14,258 nt of DNA from IIICB1 sp035968095 (GTDB lineage: Bacteria; Cyanobacteriota; Cyanobacteriia; Cyanobacteriales; SIO1D9), in NCBI GenBank assembly GCA_035968095.1, contig JAWQFW010000137.1, forward strand, positions 1-14,258, read 5' to 3'. Both the position numbers and the translations under genes were made by a program. This document shows positions 8,061-14,246 of this stretch, piece by piece. The notes under the pieces are model-generated. The model did not search any database. It had not been told where the DNA came from and was given only the letters and a program-made list of their open reading frames with translations. Position 1 is the first letter of the stretch. Each line of letters begins with the position of its first letter.

Positions 8061-8063
8061 TTA

Positions 8064-8606
8064 TCAGGTGAGAGAGTAAAAGCTGAGGGCTGTGTTTCCG
8101 TAATGTTTTTCGTTGCAAAGAGATAGTTGCGGAATTTCCTTTGCTGTCCAAGTTCGGGGATCGTGTTCGACGGCGATTCTCCCTGCGGTGTCGAGAAGTT
8201 GAGATGTGGCGATCGCCTCTAACACCGGATCGTATAAGTTACTTGTATAAGGTGGATCGAAGTAGATGCGGTCAAATTTCTTTCCTGCTAAGGCTTTCAG
8301 ACGCGCAACTACGTCCCCACGTAAGAGTTGATATTCTTGTCCTTCCCTGGCTACTTGCTGCCAATTTTGTTTGATAATTGCACAAGCACGGGGATTTTTT
8401 TCGATCCCGACGACTAATTTCGCCCCTCGACACAAGGCTTCCGCCCCCATCGATCCGTTCCCGCTACACAAGTCTAACCAGCGACAATCGGCGATCGCCC
8501 CTTGCCAAATATTAAATAATGCTTCTCTTACTTTCGCTGCTGTGGGACGAGTTGACTGTCCCGGTAAGGTTTTTAACTGGCGATTGCCGTAAATTCTGAT
8601 ACTCAC
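8064..8606 (-). CDS. rsmD: 16S rRNA (guanine966-N2)-methyltransferase RsmD
   Basis: The enzyme transfers a methyl group from S-adenosylmethionine to N2 of G966 in helix 31 of 16S rRNA. The 180-residue protein shows the family N-terminus IRIYGNRQLKTLPG followed by TRPTAAKVREALFNIW. It has the SAM-binding motif I DLCSGNGSMGAEAL at 45-58, the acidic GIEKN turn at about 67, and the catalytic DPPY at 117-120. The length is normal for RsmD. The start is GTG 8606, chosen because RIYGNRQLK is normally within a few residues of the N-terminus; no Shine-Dalgarno is visible. A neighbourhood of petG, rsmD and hisH is, from memory, shared with other cyanobacteria. Confidence 0.94.
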   Translation of the reverse strand: MSIRIYGNRQLKTLPGQSTRPTAAKVREALFNIWQGAIADCRWLDLCSGNGSMGAEALCRGAKLVVGIEKNPRACAIIKQNWQQVAREGQEYQLLRGDVVARLKALAGKKFDRIYFDPPYTSNLYDPVLEAIATSQLLDTAGRIAVEHDPRTWTAKEIPQLSLCNEKHYGNTALSFYSLT

Positions 8607-8971
8607 AATTATTTTTTTTGTTGCAATGTCCGCGCTACTTTAAATACAAATTTGAGCGGAAAAATGTATACTGGTTGACAGATTTTGAGAATCTTTTTTG
8701 GTACTATTTTTATATAATGAAAATCCGTGCTGAAAAATTTTTACGCTCATTTTCCATTATGTAAGAAACCTTACTGATAATCATCTCAGAAAATCAGGAA
8801 AAAAGCAAGGTTTTCCGCCAAAAAATCACTTTCAAATCTTGAGTAACCGTTCCTTATCGAAAACTGCTTGTGAGTAACTTTGGAGAACGAAGATATTAGT
8901 AGCCACGAAACCTAATTACTCGTGAGAAAATTATCTTCCTTGCTACTAATAGCACATTTGAGAAACCGAAA
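8607..8971. other. 365-base intergenic region between rsmD and hisH
   Basis: I see no gene in this stretch. It is AT-rich. It holds a small hairpin AGATT-TTGAG-AATCT followed by a T-run (8680-8699, plus strand) and a TATATAAT box near 8711-8718. A TTGACA at 8675-8680 lies too far (32 bases) from that box to be a standard promoter. A structured inverted repeat lies at 8894-8951, next to the hisH stop. The rsmD promoter must lie in its left part. No tRNA or known small RNA was recognised. Confidence 0.5.
8894..8951 (-). other. Long stem-loop immediately downstream of hisH
   Basis: TATTAGTAGC (8894-8903) is a perfect inverted copy of GCTACTAATA (8942-8951). The left arm continues directly as CACGA (8904-8908), which pairs with TCGTG (8920-8924), giving a 15-bp composite stem with a 17-base bulge. 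It begins 20 bases after the hisH stop. No U-run follows on the hisH transcript, so an atypical terminator, an mRNA-end structure or a small repeat are all possible. Confidence 0.5.
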
Positions 8972-9607
8972 TCAAGCAGCAACTTGAGAACGAATCAAGT
9001 GAACAAAATTACTAAGAATTTGTAACCCAGCAGTCGAAGACTTTTCTGGGTGAAACTGAACAGCCATCAAATTATCTTTAGCGATCGCCGCAGTTACAGT
9101 TTGGCTACCATGAGTAACCGTAGCCGCAGTATAGCCCGAATCAAGCGGATCGACATAATAAGAATGGACAAAATAAACATCAGGATTGGGAGGTAATTGT
9201 TGCCAAAGATCGAGATTTTTTTGCGTAAAATGTAATTGGTTCCAACCCATGTGAGGAATAGTCAAATTTGGTTCCGAACGAAAGCGACGTACCATTCCCG
9301 GAATAATCCCCAAACCAGGTTCATTTCCTTCTTCCGAACCATCAAAAAGAATTTGTAAACCCAAACAAATACCCAAAAAAGGCTTCCCAGACGCGATCGC
9401 TTCACGAATGGGTTCCACCAAATTACGCGATCGCAAATGTTCTACAGCCGGATCAAAAGCCCCCACCCCAGGTAAAACGATCGCCTCCGCCTGAGCAATT
9501 TCTGTAGCAGAATCAGTTATCTTAGTAGTTGCACCCGCTTTCTCCAAACCCTTACAAGCAGAGTGCAAATTTCCCATATCATAATCGATTACCGCGATCG
9601 CCACCAT
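8972..9607 (-). CDS. hisH: Imidazole glycerol phosphate synthase, glutamine amidotransferase subunit HisH
   Basis: HisH hydrolyses glutamine and channels ammonia to HisF, which makes imidazole glycerol phosphate and AICAR in histidine synthesis. The 211-residue protein has the class I amidotransferase features in order: IDYDMGNLHS at the N-terminus, LPGVGAFDPA, the nucleophile C81 in GICLGLQ, the HMGWN segment, FVHSYYV, and H186/E188 in QFHPEKS completing the triad. The length is typical. ATG 9607 is preferred over in-frame TTG 9616 because GGGAG at 9617-9621 lies nine bases before the ATG but directly abuts the TTG. hisF is not in the window. The gene is divergent from the C15-like peptidase gene, with about 48 bases between starts. 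Confidence 0.96.
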   Translation of the reverse strand: MVAIAVIDYDMGNLHSACKGLEKAGATTKITDSATEIAQAEAIVLPGVGAFDPAVEHLRSRNLVEPIREAIASGKPFLGICLGLQILFDGSEEGNEPGLGIIPGMVRRFRSEPNLTIPHMGWNQLHFTQKNLDLWQQLPPNPDVYFVHSYYVDPLDSGYTAATVTHGSQTVTAAIAKDNLMAVQFHPEKSSTAGLQILSNFVHLIRSQVAA

Positions 9608-9655
9608 CAAATTCAACTCCCTTACCTGGCTATCTTTACTTTACCCTATCAAGTT

Positions 9656-10183
9656 GTGTTTAATTCTCCCAAGCGAAAAATCCTTTTCACCTCCTTTCAA
9701 ACCTGGCTACCTCACCAAAAGTCTAACTCCTCCGACGACTTATTAGCACAAATCGCCGGACAAAACTTTCCTGACATAGAGACAACTTTTTTAAGACAGT
9801 TAGTTGTCGATACCGAAGCAGCGAGTAAAAACGCGATCGCCAAAATCAAACAATCGCAACCAGACCTGATAATCTGTTGTGGAATGGCAGAATCGCGTCC
9901 CAAACTAACCCTCGAATCAAACGCTACCAAAGACGCATTTTTATTACCAACAAAAGTCAACTTATCAGACTTATTAACCAACTTAGAATTTACCGAAATC
10001 AGCCACAACGCCGGAAAGTTTGTTTGCGAAGGCTTATACTACGAAATCTTAAACTATCTGCAACAAACCAACTCAGCTAGTCTCTGTATTTTCGTTCACG
10101 TTCCCCTTCTCACTCCCGAAAATTTATCACCAATTTTAACCGATTTCTCCCGAATCATTCATAACTTACTGCAAAAACTGTAA
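9656..10183 (+). CDS. Peptidase C15 (pyroglutamyl-peptidase I)-like protein
   Basis: This resembles pyrrolidone carboxyl peptidase, the cysteine peptidase that removes N-terminal pyroglutamate. From GTG 9656 it has 175 residues, a little shorter than usual (about 200-215). Family landmarks appear in order: a KILFTSFQTW strand at the N-terminus (compare ILVTGFEPF), CCGMAESR, E87 in TLESNATKD, C124 in HNAGKFVCEGLYY and H148 in FVHVP. Thus the Glu-Cys-His triad is retained while surrounding motifs are degenerate (SF for GF, missing PF, CGMAESR for CGQAxGR). The start is uncertain: the frame opens to GTG 9563, but that would overlap hisH and adds 31 residues without family character. It may be an active peptidase with altered specificity, perhaps against cyclised N-termini. 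Confidence 0.82.
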   Translation: MFNSPKRKILFTSFQTWLPHQKSNSSDDLLAQIAGQNFPDIETTFLRQLVVDTEAASKNAIAKIKQSQPDLIICCGMAESRPKLTLESNATKDAFLLPTKVNLSDLLTNLEFTEISHNAGKFVCEGLYYEILNYLQQTNSASLCIFVHVPLLTPENLSPILTDFSRIIHNLLQKL

Positions 10184-10245
10184 GCCTATTTTTCATTTTC
10201 AATTAGATTATCTTAATTTACTCTGGCTGTCCTACATAAAATTGA

Positions 10246-10273
10246 GTAGAGACTTTCCCGACAATTTCTCTAC
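10246..10273 (+). other. Stem-loop downstream of the C15-like gene
   Basis: GTAGAGA (10246-10252) pairs with TCTCTAC (10267-10273) around a 14-base loop, about 60 bases after the stop of the C15-like gene. The TTTT that follows is interrupted, so a weak terminator is possible but unproven. The rest of 10184-10423 is AT-rich and shows no gene. Confidence 0.3.
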
Positions 10274-10423
10274 AATGTTTTGGTAAAAATACTCTCTCAC
10301 ATTTGCAAAGAATATTTAAAACATTTGCTTTTCCGTTTTTACTAAAATCTTCTGGTAAAATAAATATTAGTTAGCAATCCGAAATTGTTGGGAACTTTTA
10401 ATATTGACGTGCGACAATAAACA

Positions 10424-11812
10424 ATGGACAACAAATTAGGAAGAAAACTTATGTTTTTACTTAGCTTACTTTTTGCTCAAGCAACACCACCATCGCTACC
10501 GGAACCTACTCCTCAAGAAATCCTGAAACCGCAAGAAGTTCGTCCCTTATCAGGTCAATTAAATTCTGTCCCCGTATTTAATAGTAATAGCCCAGAAGTA
10601 GTTTTATCTGAAGGTATTTTACTTTCCACTTTCGACAAAACAAAAAAAACTAATTCAGACGCTCATTTAAACTTTCCTTTCCAGGGACGTTTCGATATTT
10701 TTGCACATCATATTGCAAAACCCCCAACTCCAGAAGATTTACGAACTTTATATTTAGGAATAATTTTACATAATCCAACCAAGGAAACAGTAACAGTTGA
10801 CATTTTAGCCGCAGCAAGCTATCTTTCTCAACCAGATGCACCGTTTATTAAATTACCTGATCAAGTACCAAATAACGCAGGAAATGTTTACGCAGGACCG
10901 GGTAGTCGAGTGATGAATGATATCTTGCGAGGAGAGAGACAAGAAAACTTTCCTGACGAGTTAGTTATCCCACCCGGAGAAAGTAGAATGTTAGTTAATT
11001 TACCTATTCCAGTAAAAACATTAATTCCACCGTTGAATGGTCGTTCTACTTATGTAAGATTAGACAGTAACGGGGAAGTTTATGCAGCAAGTTTAGCAAT
11101 GTTTGCACCTGTGGATGCAACAGGAGAAGAGAGGAAACCAAGATTAGCAGAATGGGAAGAATTATTAGCCACAGGAGAATTAGTTACGCCACGCGATCGC
11201 GCTCCTACTCCTCCCAATAATACCACTGGTGGGATCATCTACGGACGAGTGGCTGGTGTTTCCCAAGGTTCCCTCTGGGAAGCGACTTTAACCGATAATA
11301 ATCGTAGCGAAAAGCTAACCATTCCCGCATCAGGGGAAGCTTTTTCCTATGGTATTAGTACCCTTGCAGGTGGTAGACTAGGAACAAATCAAATCCAAAC
11401 TGCACCGATGCTTGTGCGCTATCCTGATACTGCTTATAGCGCTCATGGTAACTATGGGGTACAATACAGTTTAACTTTACCTTTATCTAATCCAACGGAA
11501 GTCAGCAAAACTGTCGCTGTTAGTTTACAAACTCCCATCAAACAAGATATTTTAACTCAAGGATTACGCTTTCTCGAACCTCCAGCTTCACAAGTGTTTT
11601 TCCGAGGTACAGTAAAAATTAGTTACGATGACGAACAAGGTCAGTTAATTGATAATTATTTTCATTTGGTACAACAGCGAGGTCAACAAGCGAAACCTTT
11701 AGCAACTTTAACTATACCACCCCAGGAAACTCGCAAGGTAAAGGTTGATTTTCTTTATCCTCCCGATGCTACCCCTCCACAAGTTTTGACAGTGGAAACA
11801 TTAAGCGAATAA
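10424..11812 (+). CDS. Secreted DUF3370-type protein, function unknown
   Basis: The 462-residue protein begins with a likely Sec signal: basic n-region (K4, R7, K8), hydrophobic FLLSLLFAQA, and possible cleavage after about residue 20. A Pro-rich linker follows (about 21-33). The mature part has the pattern I associate with cyanobacterial DUF3370: PQEVRPLSGQLNSVPVFNSN, NFPFQGRFDIFAHHI, VYAGPGSRVMNDILRG, and IPPGESRMLVNLPIP. Later segments are rich in beta-prone and Thr/Pro residues (LTIPPQETRKVKVDF), suggesting beta-sandwich modules. No catalytic motif was seen. ATG 10424 gives the complete signal peptide. ATG 10451 has a better ribosome site (AGGAAG) but would remove the basic n-region. The gene stops two bases before a convergent remnant. 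A cell-envelope or periplasmic role is inferred. Confidence 0.85.
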   Translation: MDNKLGRKLMFLLSLLFAQATPPSLPEPTPQEILKPQEVRPLSGQLNSVPVFNSNSPEVVLSEGILLSTFDKTKKTNSDAHLNFPFQGRFDIFAHHIAKPPTPEDLRTLYLGIILHNPTKETVTVDILAAASYLSQPDAPFIKLPDQVPNNAGNVYAGPGSRVMNDILRGERQENFPDELVIPPGESRMLVNLPIPVKTLIPPLNGRSTYVRLDSNGEVYAASLAMFAPVDATGEERKPRLAEWEELLATGELVTPRDRAPTPPNNTTGGIIYGRVAGVSQGSLWEATLTDNNRSEKLTIPASGEAFSYGISTLAGGRLGTNQIQTAPMLVRYPDTAYSAHGNYGVQYSLTLPLSNPTEVSKTVAVSLQTPIKQDILTQGLRFLEPPASQVFFRGTVKISYDDEQGQLIDNYFHLVQQRGQQAKPLATLTIPPQETRKVKVDFLYPPDATPPQVLTVETLSE

Positions 11813-11814
11813 AA

Positions 11815-12063
11815 TCAAGTGTTAGTTGAATTATCTGGTTGGAGTTTTTCAAATTCATAACCAAATAATTCAATTTCTGACGCACATTTTTCTCTGATAA
11901 ATTTAGCTTGTTGTTCAGTCAATATTTCCGAGTAATGTCTTTTATCCTTTCTTGCTTTTCCTTTTGTACGAGGTAGCCAACCGTCAAAAGGAATATTTAA
12001 TTTTTGACAAATAAAGTTCAATTCTGCGCTTAATTTTTCATATTTTCGGTAATTTGGATGTAG
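11815..12063 (-). pseudogene. Truncated sulfotransferase-like C-terminus
   Basis: The open frame codes for 82 residues. The stretch LNIPFDGWLPRTKGKARKD, then YSEILTEQQAKFIREKCASEIELFGYEFE, resembles the C-terminal end of sulfotransferase-family proteins, where the last helix binds or caps the nucleotide site. The N-terminal part, which would carry the PAPS-binding P-loop, is absent: an in-frame stop lies at 12064-12066 and scpA ends only 13 bases further. No ATG exists; TTG 12021 is the only common alternative start and has no ribosome site. So this is most likely a 3' remnant of a deleted gene. The stop is two bases from that of the DUF3370 gene. Family assignment is from recall of the C-terminal pattern and is moderate. 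Confidence 0.6.
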
Positions 12064-12079
12064 TTAATGAAGAATATTT

Positions 12080-12868
12080 TTAGTCACTGATAAGAGGTTT
12101 AATCTTCAAATCTTGATAAAATTCTTCTTGAGATAATTCTACTTTCGACTGTGCGGAAAGTAATAATAACGCCCAAAAAATACCAACTTTTTCTTTACTT
12201 TTTTGACTTGACAAATCCTCGGATTTGTGTTTATTAGATATCCATAAATCGAGTAAATGTTCTAAATCGATAAACTCTTCTGCTGAGGGGAATTGAGACA
12301 AATTATTAGTGAGAAATTGTTCCAGTTGGGCAGCAACTTCGGTAAGATTTTCATCATGAGCGAGTTGAGCGATCGCGCGAGCAGTAGCACGACGAGACAA
12401 AGAGCGATCGCGTCGTTGAGTGCGGCGATCGGGTACAGACTCCAAAACTACCGCAATTTGCTCAATTTGCTCAATTAGCTCCTGTAAAGTCACGCGACGC
12501 TTACGAGGTGGAGGGGCGGTAGGGCGACGACGAATATGACGTTCAAGATGAAGTGGTAAAGCCCGTTGATTAGCTTCCTCCTCAGCAAACTCAGTTAATT
12601 CTAACTCCGGTTCTTCCTCCTCTTCCTGTTCGAGACGTTGGAGAGTATCAGCCTTGAGCAAAACCAACATTGAAGCCCAGAGAAAAGTTTGTCCCGACTG
12701 AGGTAAATCAGCGCGATCGTAATTTGGTTCCCCCTCACCAGTCAAATTCAACTCACTCAAAAAACGATCGATTGCTTCAATCACTTGAACATCCCAAGGA
12801 TCGATTTCTCCTTTTTGCGCCAAATCAATTAAAAGCGCGATCGCTTCGCGAGCAGGCGAAATCGTCAT
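12080..12868 (-). CDS. scpA: Segregation and condensation protein A (ScpA)
   Basis: ScpA is the kleisin that, with ScpB, bridges SMC dimers in chromosome condensation and segregation. The 262-residue protein shows the family N-terminus EAIALLIDLAQKGEIDPWDV, then LPQSGQTFLWASMLVLLKADTL at about 55-76. An acidic run follows (about 80-98), then a basic/Pro linker RRRPTAPPPRKRR (113-125), as in cyanobacterial ScpA. The C-terminal winged helix that binds the SMC head reads FWALLLLSAQSKVELSQEEF at 231-250. The length is normal. ATG 12868 overlaps the stop of the upstream LapA-type gene in ATGA, indicating translational coupling. scpB and smc are not in the window. Confidence 0.93.
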   Translation of the reverse strand: MTISPAREAIALLIDLAQKGEIDPWDVQVIEAIDRFLSELNLTGEGEPNYDRADLPQSGQTFLWASMLVLLKADTLQRLEQEEEEEPELELTEFAEEEANQRALPLHLERHIRRRPTAPPPRKRRVTLQELIEQIEQIAVVLESVPDRRTQRRDRSLSRRATARAIAQLAHDENLTEVAAQLEQFLTNNLSQFPSAEEFIDLEHLLDLWISNKHKSEDLSSQKSKEKVGIFWALLLLSAQSKVELSQEEFYQDLKIKPLISD

Positions 12869-13200
12869 TCCAAACTTCCTTCACTACTCTCAGCCGCAGG
12901 TAAAAATTGTTGCTCTTGTTTCTCCAAATCTTCCTTCAACTTTTCAATTTCCTTTTCCTTAGCCCGAACTTGCCGTCTCTGGTTCGTTGCGAGCAAATAA
13001 CGCTGTAACTGTGTCCAAATACTAAACAACCAGCCGAGAACCGCACCCACTCCAATAGCTAAAATTAATTCAATCGAAAGTGGAGCCTCAACCTGTACAC
13101 CCGGAAGCACATTAATCATCGAAGTTTGAGTATTTTCAATGCTAAACAAAGCCAGAGCCAAACAAAGAGCAAAAATAATCAAAAAATTTACTTGTCGCAT
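12865..13200 (-). CDS. LapA-domain (DUF1049) membrane protein
   Basis: The 111-residue protein has two transmembrane segments: about residues 5-22 (FLIIFALCLALALFSIEN) and 43-63 (ELILAIGVGAVLGWLFSIW). This hairpin, with N-T in the short loop after the first helix and a GxxLGW motif in the second, is typical of LapA/DUF1049 proteins (LapA_dom). The C-terminal half is a basic then acidic coiled coil (about 72-98). In enterobacteria LapA/LapB work in lipopolysaccharide assembly; in cyanobacteria the role is not established. AGGAG sits seven bases upstream of ATG 13200. Its stop overlaps the scpA start by four bases, so the two form an operon. Confidence 0.88.
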   Translation of the reverse strand: MRQVNFLIIFALCLALALFSIENTQTSMINVLPGVQVEAPLSIELILAIGVGAVLGWLFSIWTQLQRYLLATNQRRQVRAKEKEIEKLKEDLEKQEQQFLPAAESSEGSLE

Positions 13201-13224
13201 TCGCCAACTCCTGTAAAAGTCAAA

Positions 13225-13347
13225 TTAGGTGTAAATTGGAAAACGATCTCGCACGAAATTTTCAGCCTCACGAGCATCCGCACTGATTGCTTTTGGTGCA
13301 ACACATCTGTCTCCACAAGCATAATTTATACAACGTTTTCGTGACAA
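13225..13347 (-). CDS. Possible 40-codon Cys-rich small protein
   Basis: Between the LapA-type gene and pdxH there is a minus-strand frame from TTG 13347 to TAA 13225. It encodes about 40 residues with three cysteines in C-x4-C-x3-C (CINYACGDRC), then ISADAREAENFVRDRFPIYT, which looks like genuine helical protein. No ribosome site and no ATG are present, and it ends 24 bases upstream of the LapA start on the same strand. It may be a small unannotated gene, a remnant, or chance. A competing overlapping frame from ATG at about 13323 is less protein-like. I do not recognise it. Confidence 0.25.
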   Translation of the reverse strand: MSRKRCINYACGDRCVAPKAISADAREAENFVRDRFPIYT

Positions 13348-13437
13348 AATCAGCGATTATTGAGTTTTAATACCCAATTAAAATACTTTTAAACTATTGA
13401 TTCGCCAAAAAAGCTCAAAAGAGAAAGAACATTCAAA

Positions 13438-14082
13438 ATGAAGACACCTGTTAGTGAATTACGGAAAAACTACACTCGCGCGGGTTTGAGCGAAGCCGAT
13501 GCCGATCTTAATCCATTTAAACAGTTTCAAACTTGGTTTCAGCAAGCTCTTCAAGCCCAAATACTTGAACCCAACGCGATGACTCTAGCTACTGCTACCC
13601 GTGATGGTACACCTTCGGCTCGAATTGTGTTGCTGAAAGACTTTAGTGAACAAGGCTTTGTGTTTTATACCAACTACAATAGTCAGAAGGGACAACAACT
13701 GACCGCTAACCCTCATGCAGCGCTAGTTTTTTGGTGGGGAGAATTAGAGCGACAAGTACGAATTACTGGTAGAGTCGAGAAAGTTTCTCTTCAAGAGTCA
13801 GACGAGTATTTTCATAGTCGTCCGGAAGATTCTCAAATTGGTGCTTGGGTTTCCCCTCAAAGTCAAGTAATTGAAAGTCGTGAGGTTTTGTCAGAGGGTT
13901 TTGGGGAATTAAAAGCTAAATATAATAACCAAGAAGTACCGCTTCCTCCTCACTGGGGAGGATATCGAGTAATTCCTGAAGCAATAGAATTTTGGCAAGG
14001 TCGTCCGAGTCGTTTGCACGATCGCTTGCGTTATCGCCGAGTTGAAAATAATACTTGGATTAGAGAGCGTTTAGCACCTTAG
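13438..14082 (+). CDS. pdxH: Pyridoxamine/pyridoxine 5'-phosphate oxidase
   Basis: The FMN enzyme oxidises pyridoxine or pyridoxamine 5'-phosphate to pyridoxal phosphate in vitamin B6 salvage. At 214 residues the length matches the family. Landmarks: LRKNYTRAGLSEADADLNPF at the N-terminus, AMTLATATRDGTPSARIVLLK at 48-67 (FMN-phosphate contacts R62 and K67), FYTNYNSQKGQQL, FWWGELERQVRI, EYFHSRPEDSQIGAW, and the C-terminal RLHDR with W-I-R-E-R-L-A-P, the diagnostic end. All conserved substrate-binding residues I can recall are present. ATG 13438 starts where family members start; only a weak purine-rich stretch precedes it. A tnpB-bearing element lies immediately downstream. Confidence 0.97.
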   Translation: MKTPVSELRKNYTRAGLSEADADLNPFKQFQTWFQQALQAQILEPNAMTLATATRDGTPSARIVLLKDFSEQGFVFYTNYNSQKGQQLTANPHAALVFWWGELERQVRITGRVEKVSLQESDEYFHSRPEDSQIGAWVSPQSQVIESREVLSEGFGELKAKYNNQEVPLPPHWGGYRVIPEAIEFWQGRPSRLHDRLRYRRVENNTWIRERLAP

Positions 14083-14106
14083 TCGGTGATTATTTTGAGC
14101 AGACAT

Positions 14107-14246
14107 TGACATCCTCACTGCCCTAGAAGGGACAGTGATTCCTAAACCTTACGATTTAGGTTTCTGCTTCTTAGCAGTTGCCGGAACAGATTTTTTCGGT
14201 TCCGGTCTTACACTCGCTCCACAGACTAACACCGCAAGCCCTGCGG
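14107..14246 (-). ncRNA. Candidate TnpB-associated omegaRNA/reRNA scaffold
   Basis: Five consecutive hairpins cover the tnpB 3' end and element terminus: 14115-14138 (TCACTG-CCCT with AGGG-A-CAGTGA), 14141-14160 (CCTAAA/TTTAGG), 14164-14177 (CTGC/GCAG), 14181-14205 (CCGGAAC/GTTCCGG) and 14232-14246 (CCGCA/TGCGG). In characterised elements such as ISDra2 the guide RNA overlaps the 3' end of tnpB and the right end, and its guide is the adjoining host sequence. If so here, the guide would be read leftward from about 14106, next to the pdxH stop. Expression is not shown. Confidence 0.55.

Noticed and set aside
8141..8592. Two plus-strand frames within rsmD
   Set aside because: They are opposite-strand shadows of rsmD, whose motifs are unambiguous.
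8675..8718. TTGACA and TATAAT as a plus-strand promoter
   Set aside because: The spacing is 32 bases instead of about 17, and only a 15-codon frame follows, so no supported gene is driven.
8717..8764. 15-codon frame after the TATATAAT box
   Set aside because: No ribosome site, no downstream plus-strand gene nearby for a leader peptide, and the length is within chance.
9563..9655. 31-residue N-terminal extension of the C15-like protein from GTG 9563
   Set aside because: It overlaps the hisH coding start on the opposite strand and adds residues unlike the family; GTG 9656 places the first beta strand correctly.
13126..13344. 72-codon plus-strand frame overlapping the LapA-type gene start
   Set aside because: Antisense shadow of a well-supported membrane protein gene, with no ribosome site or protein-like features.
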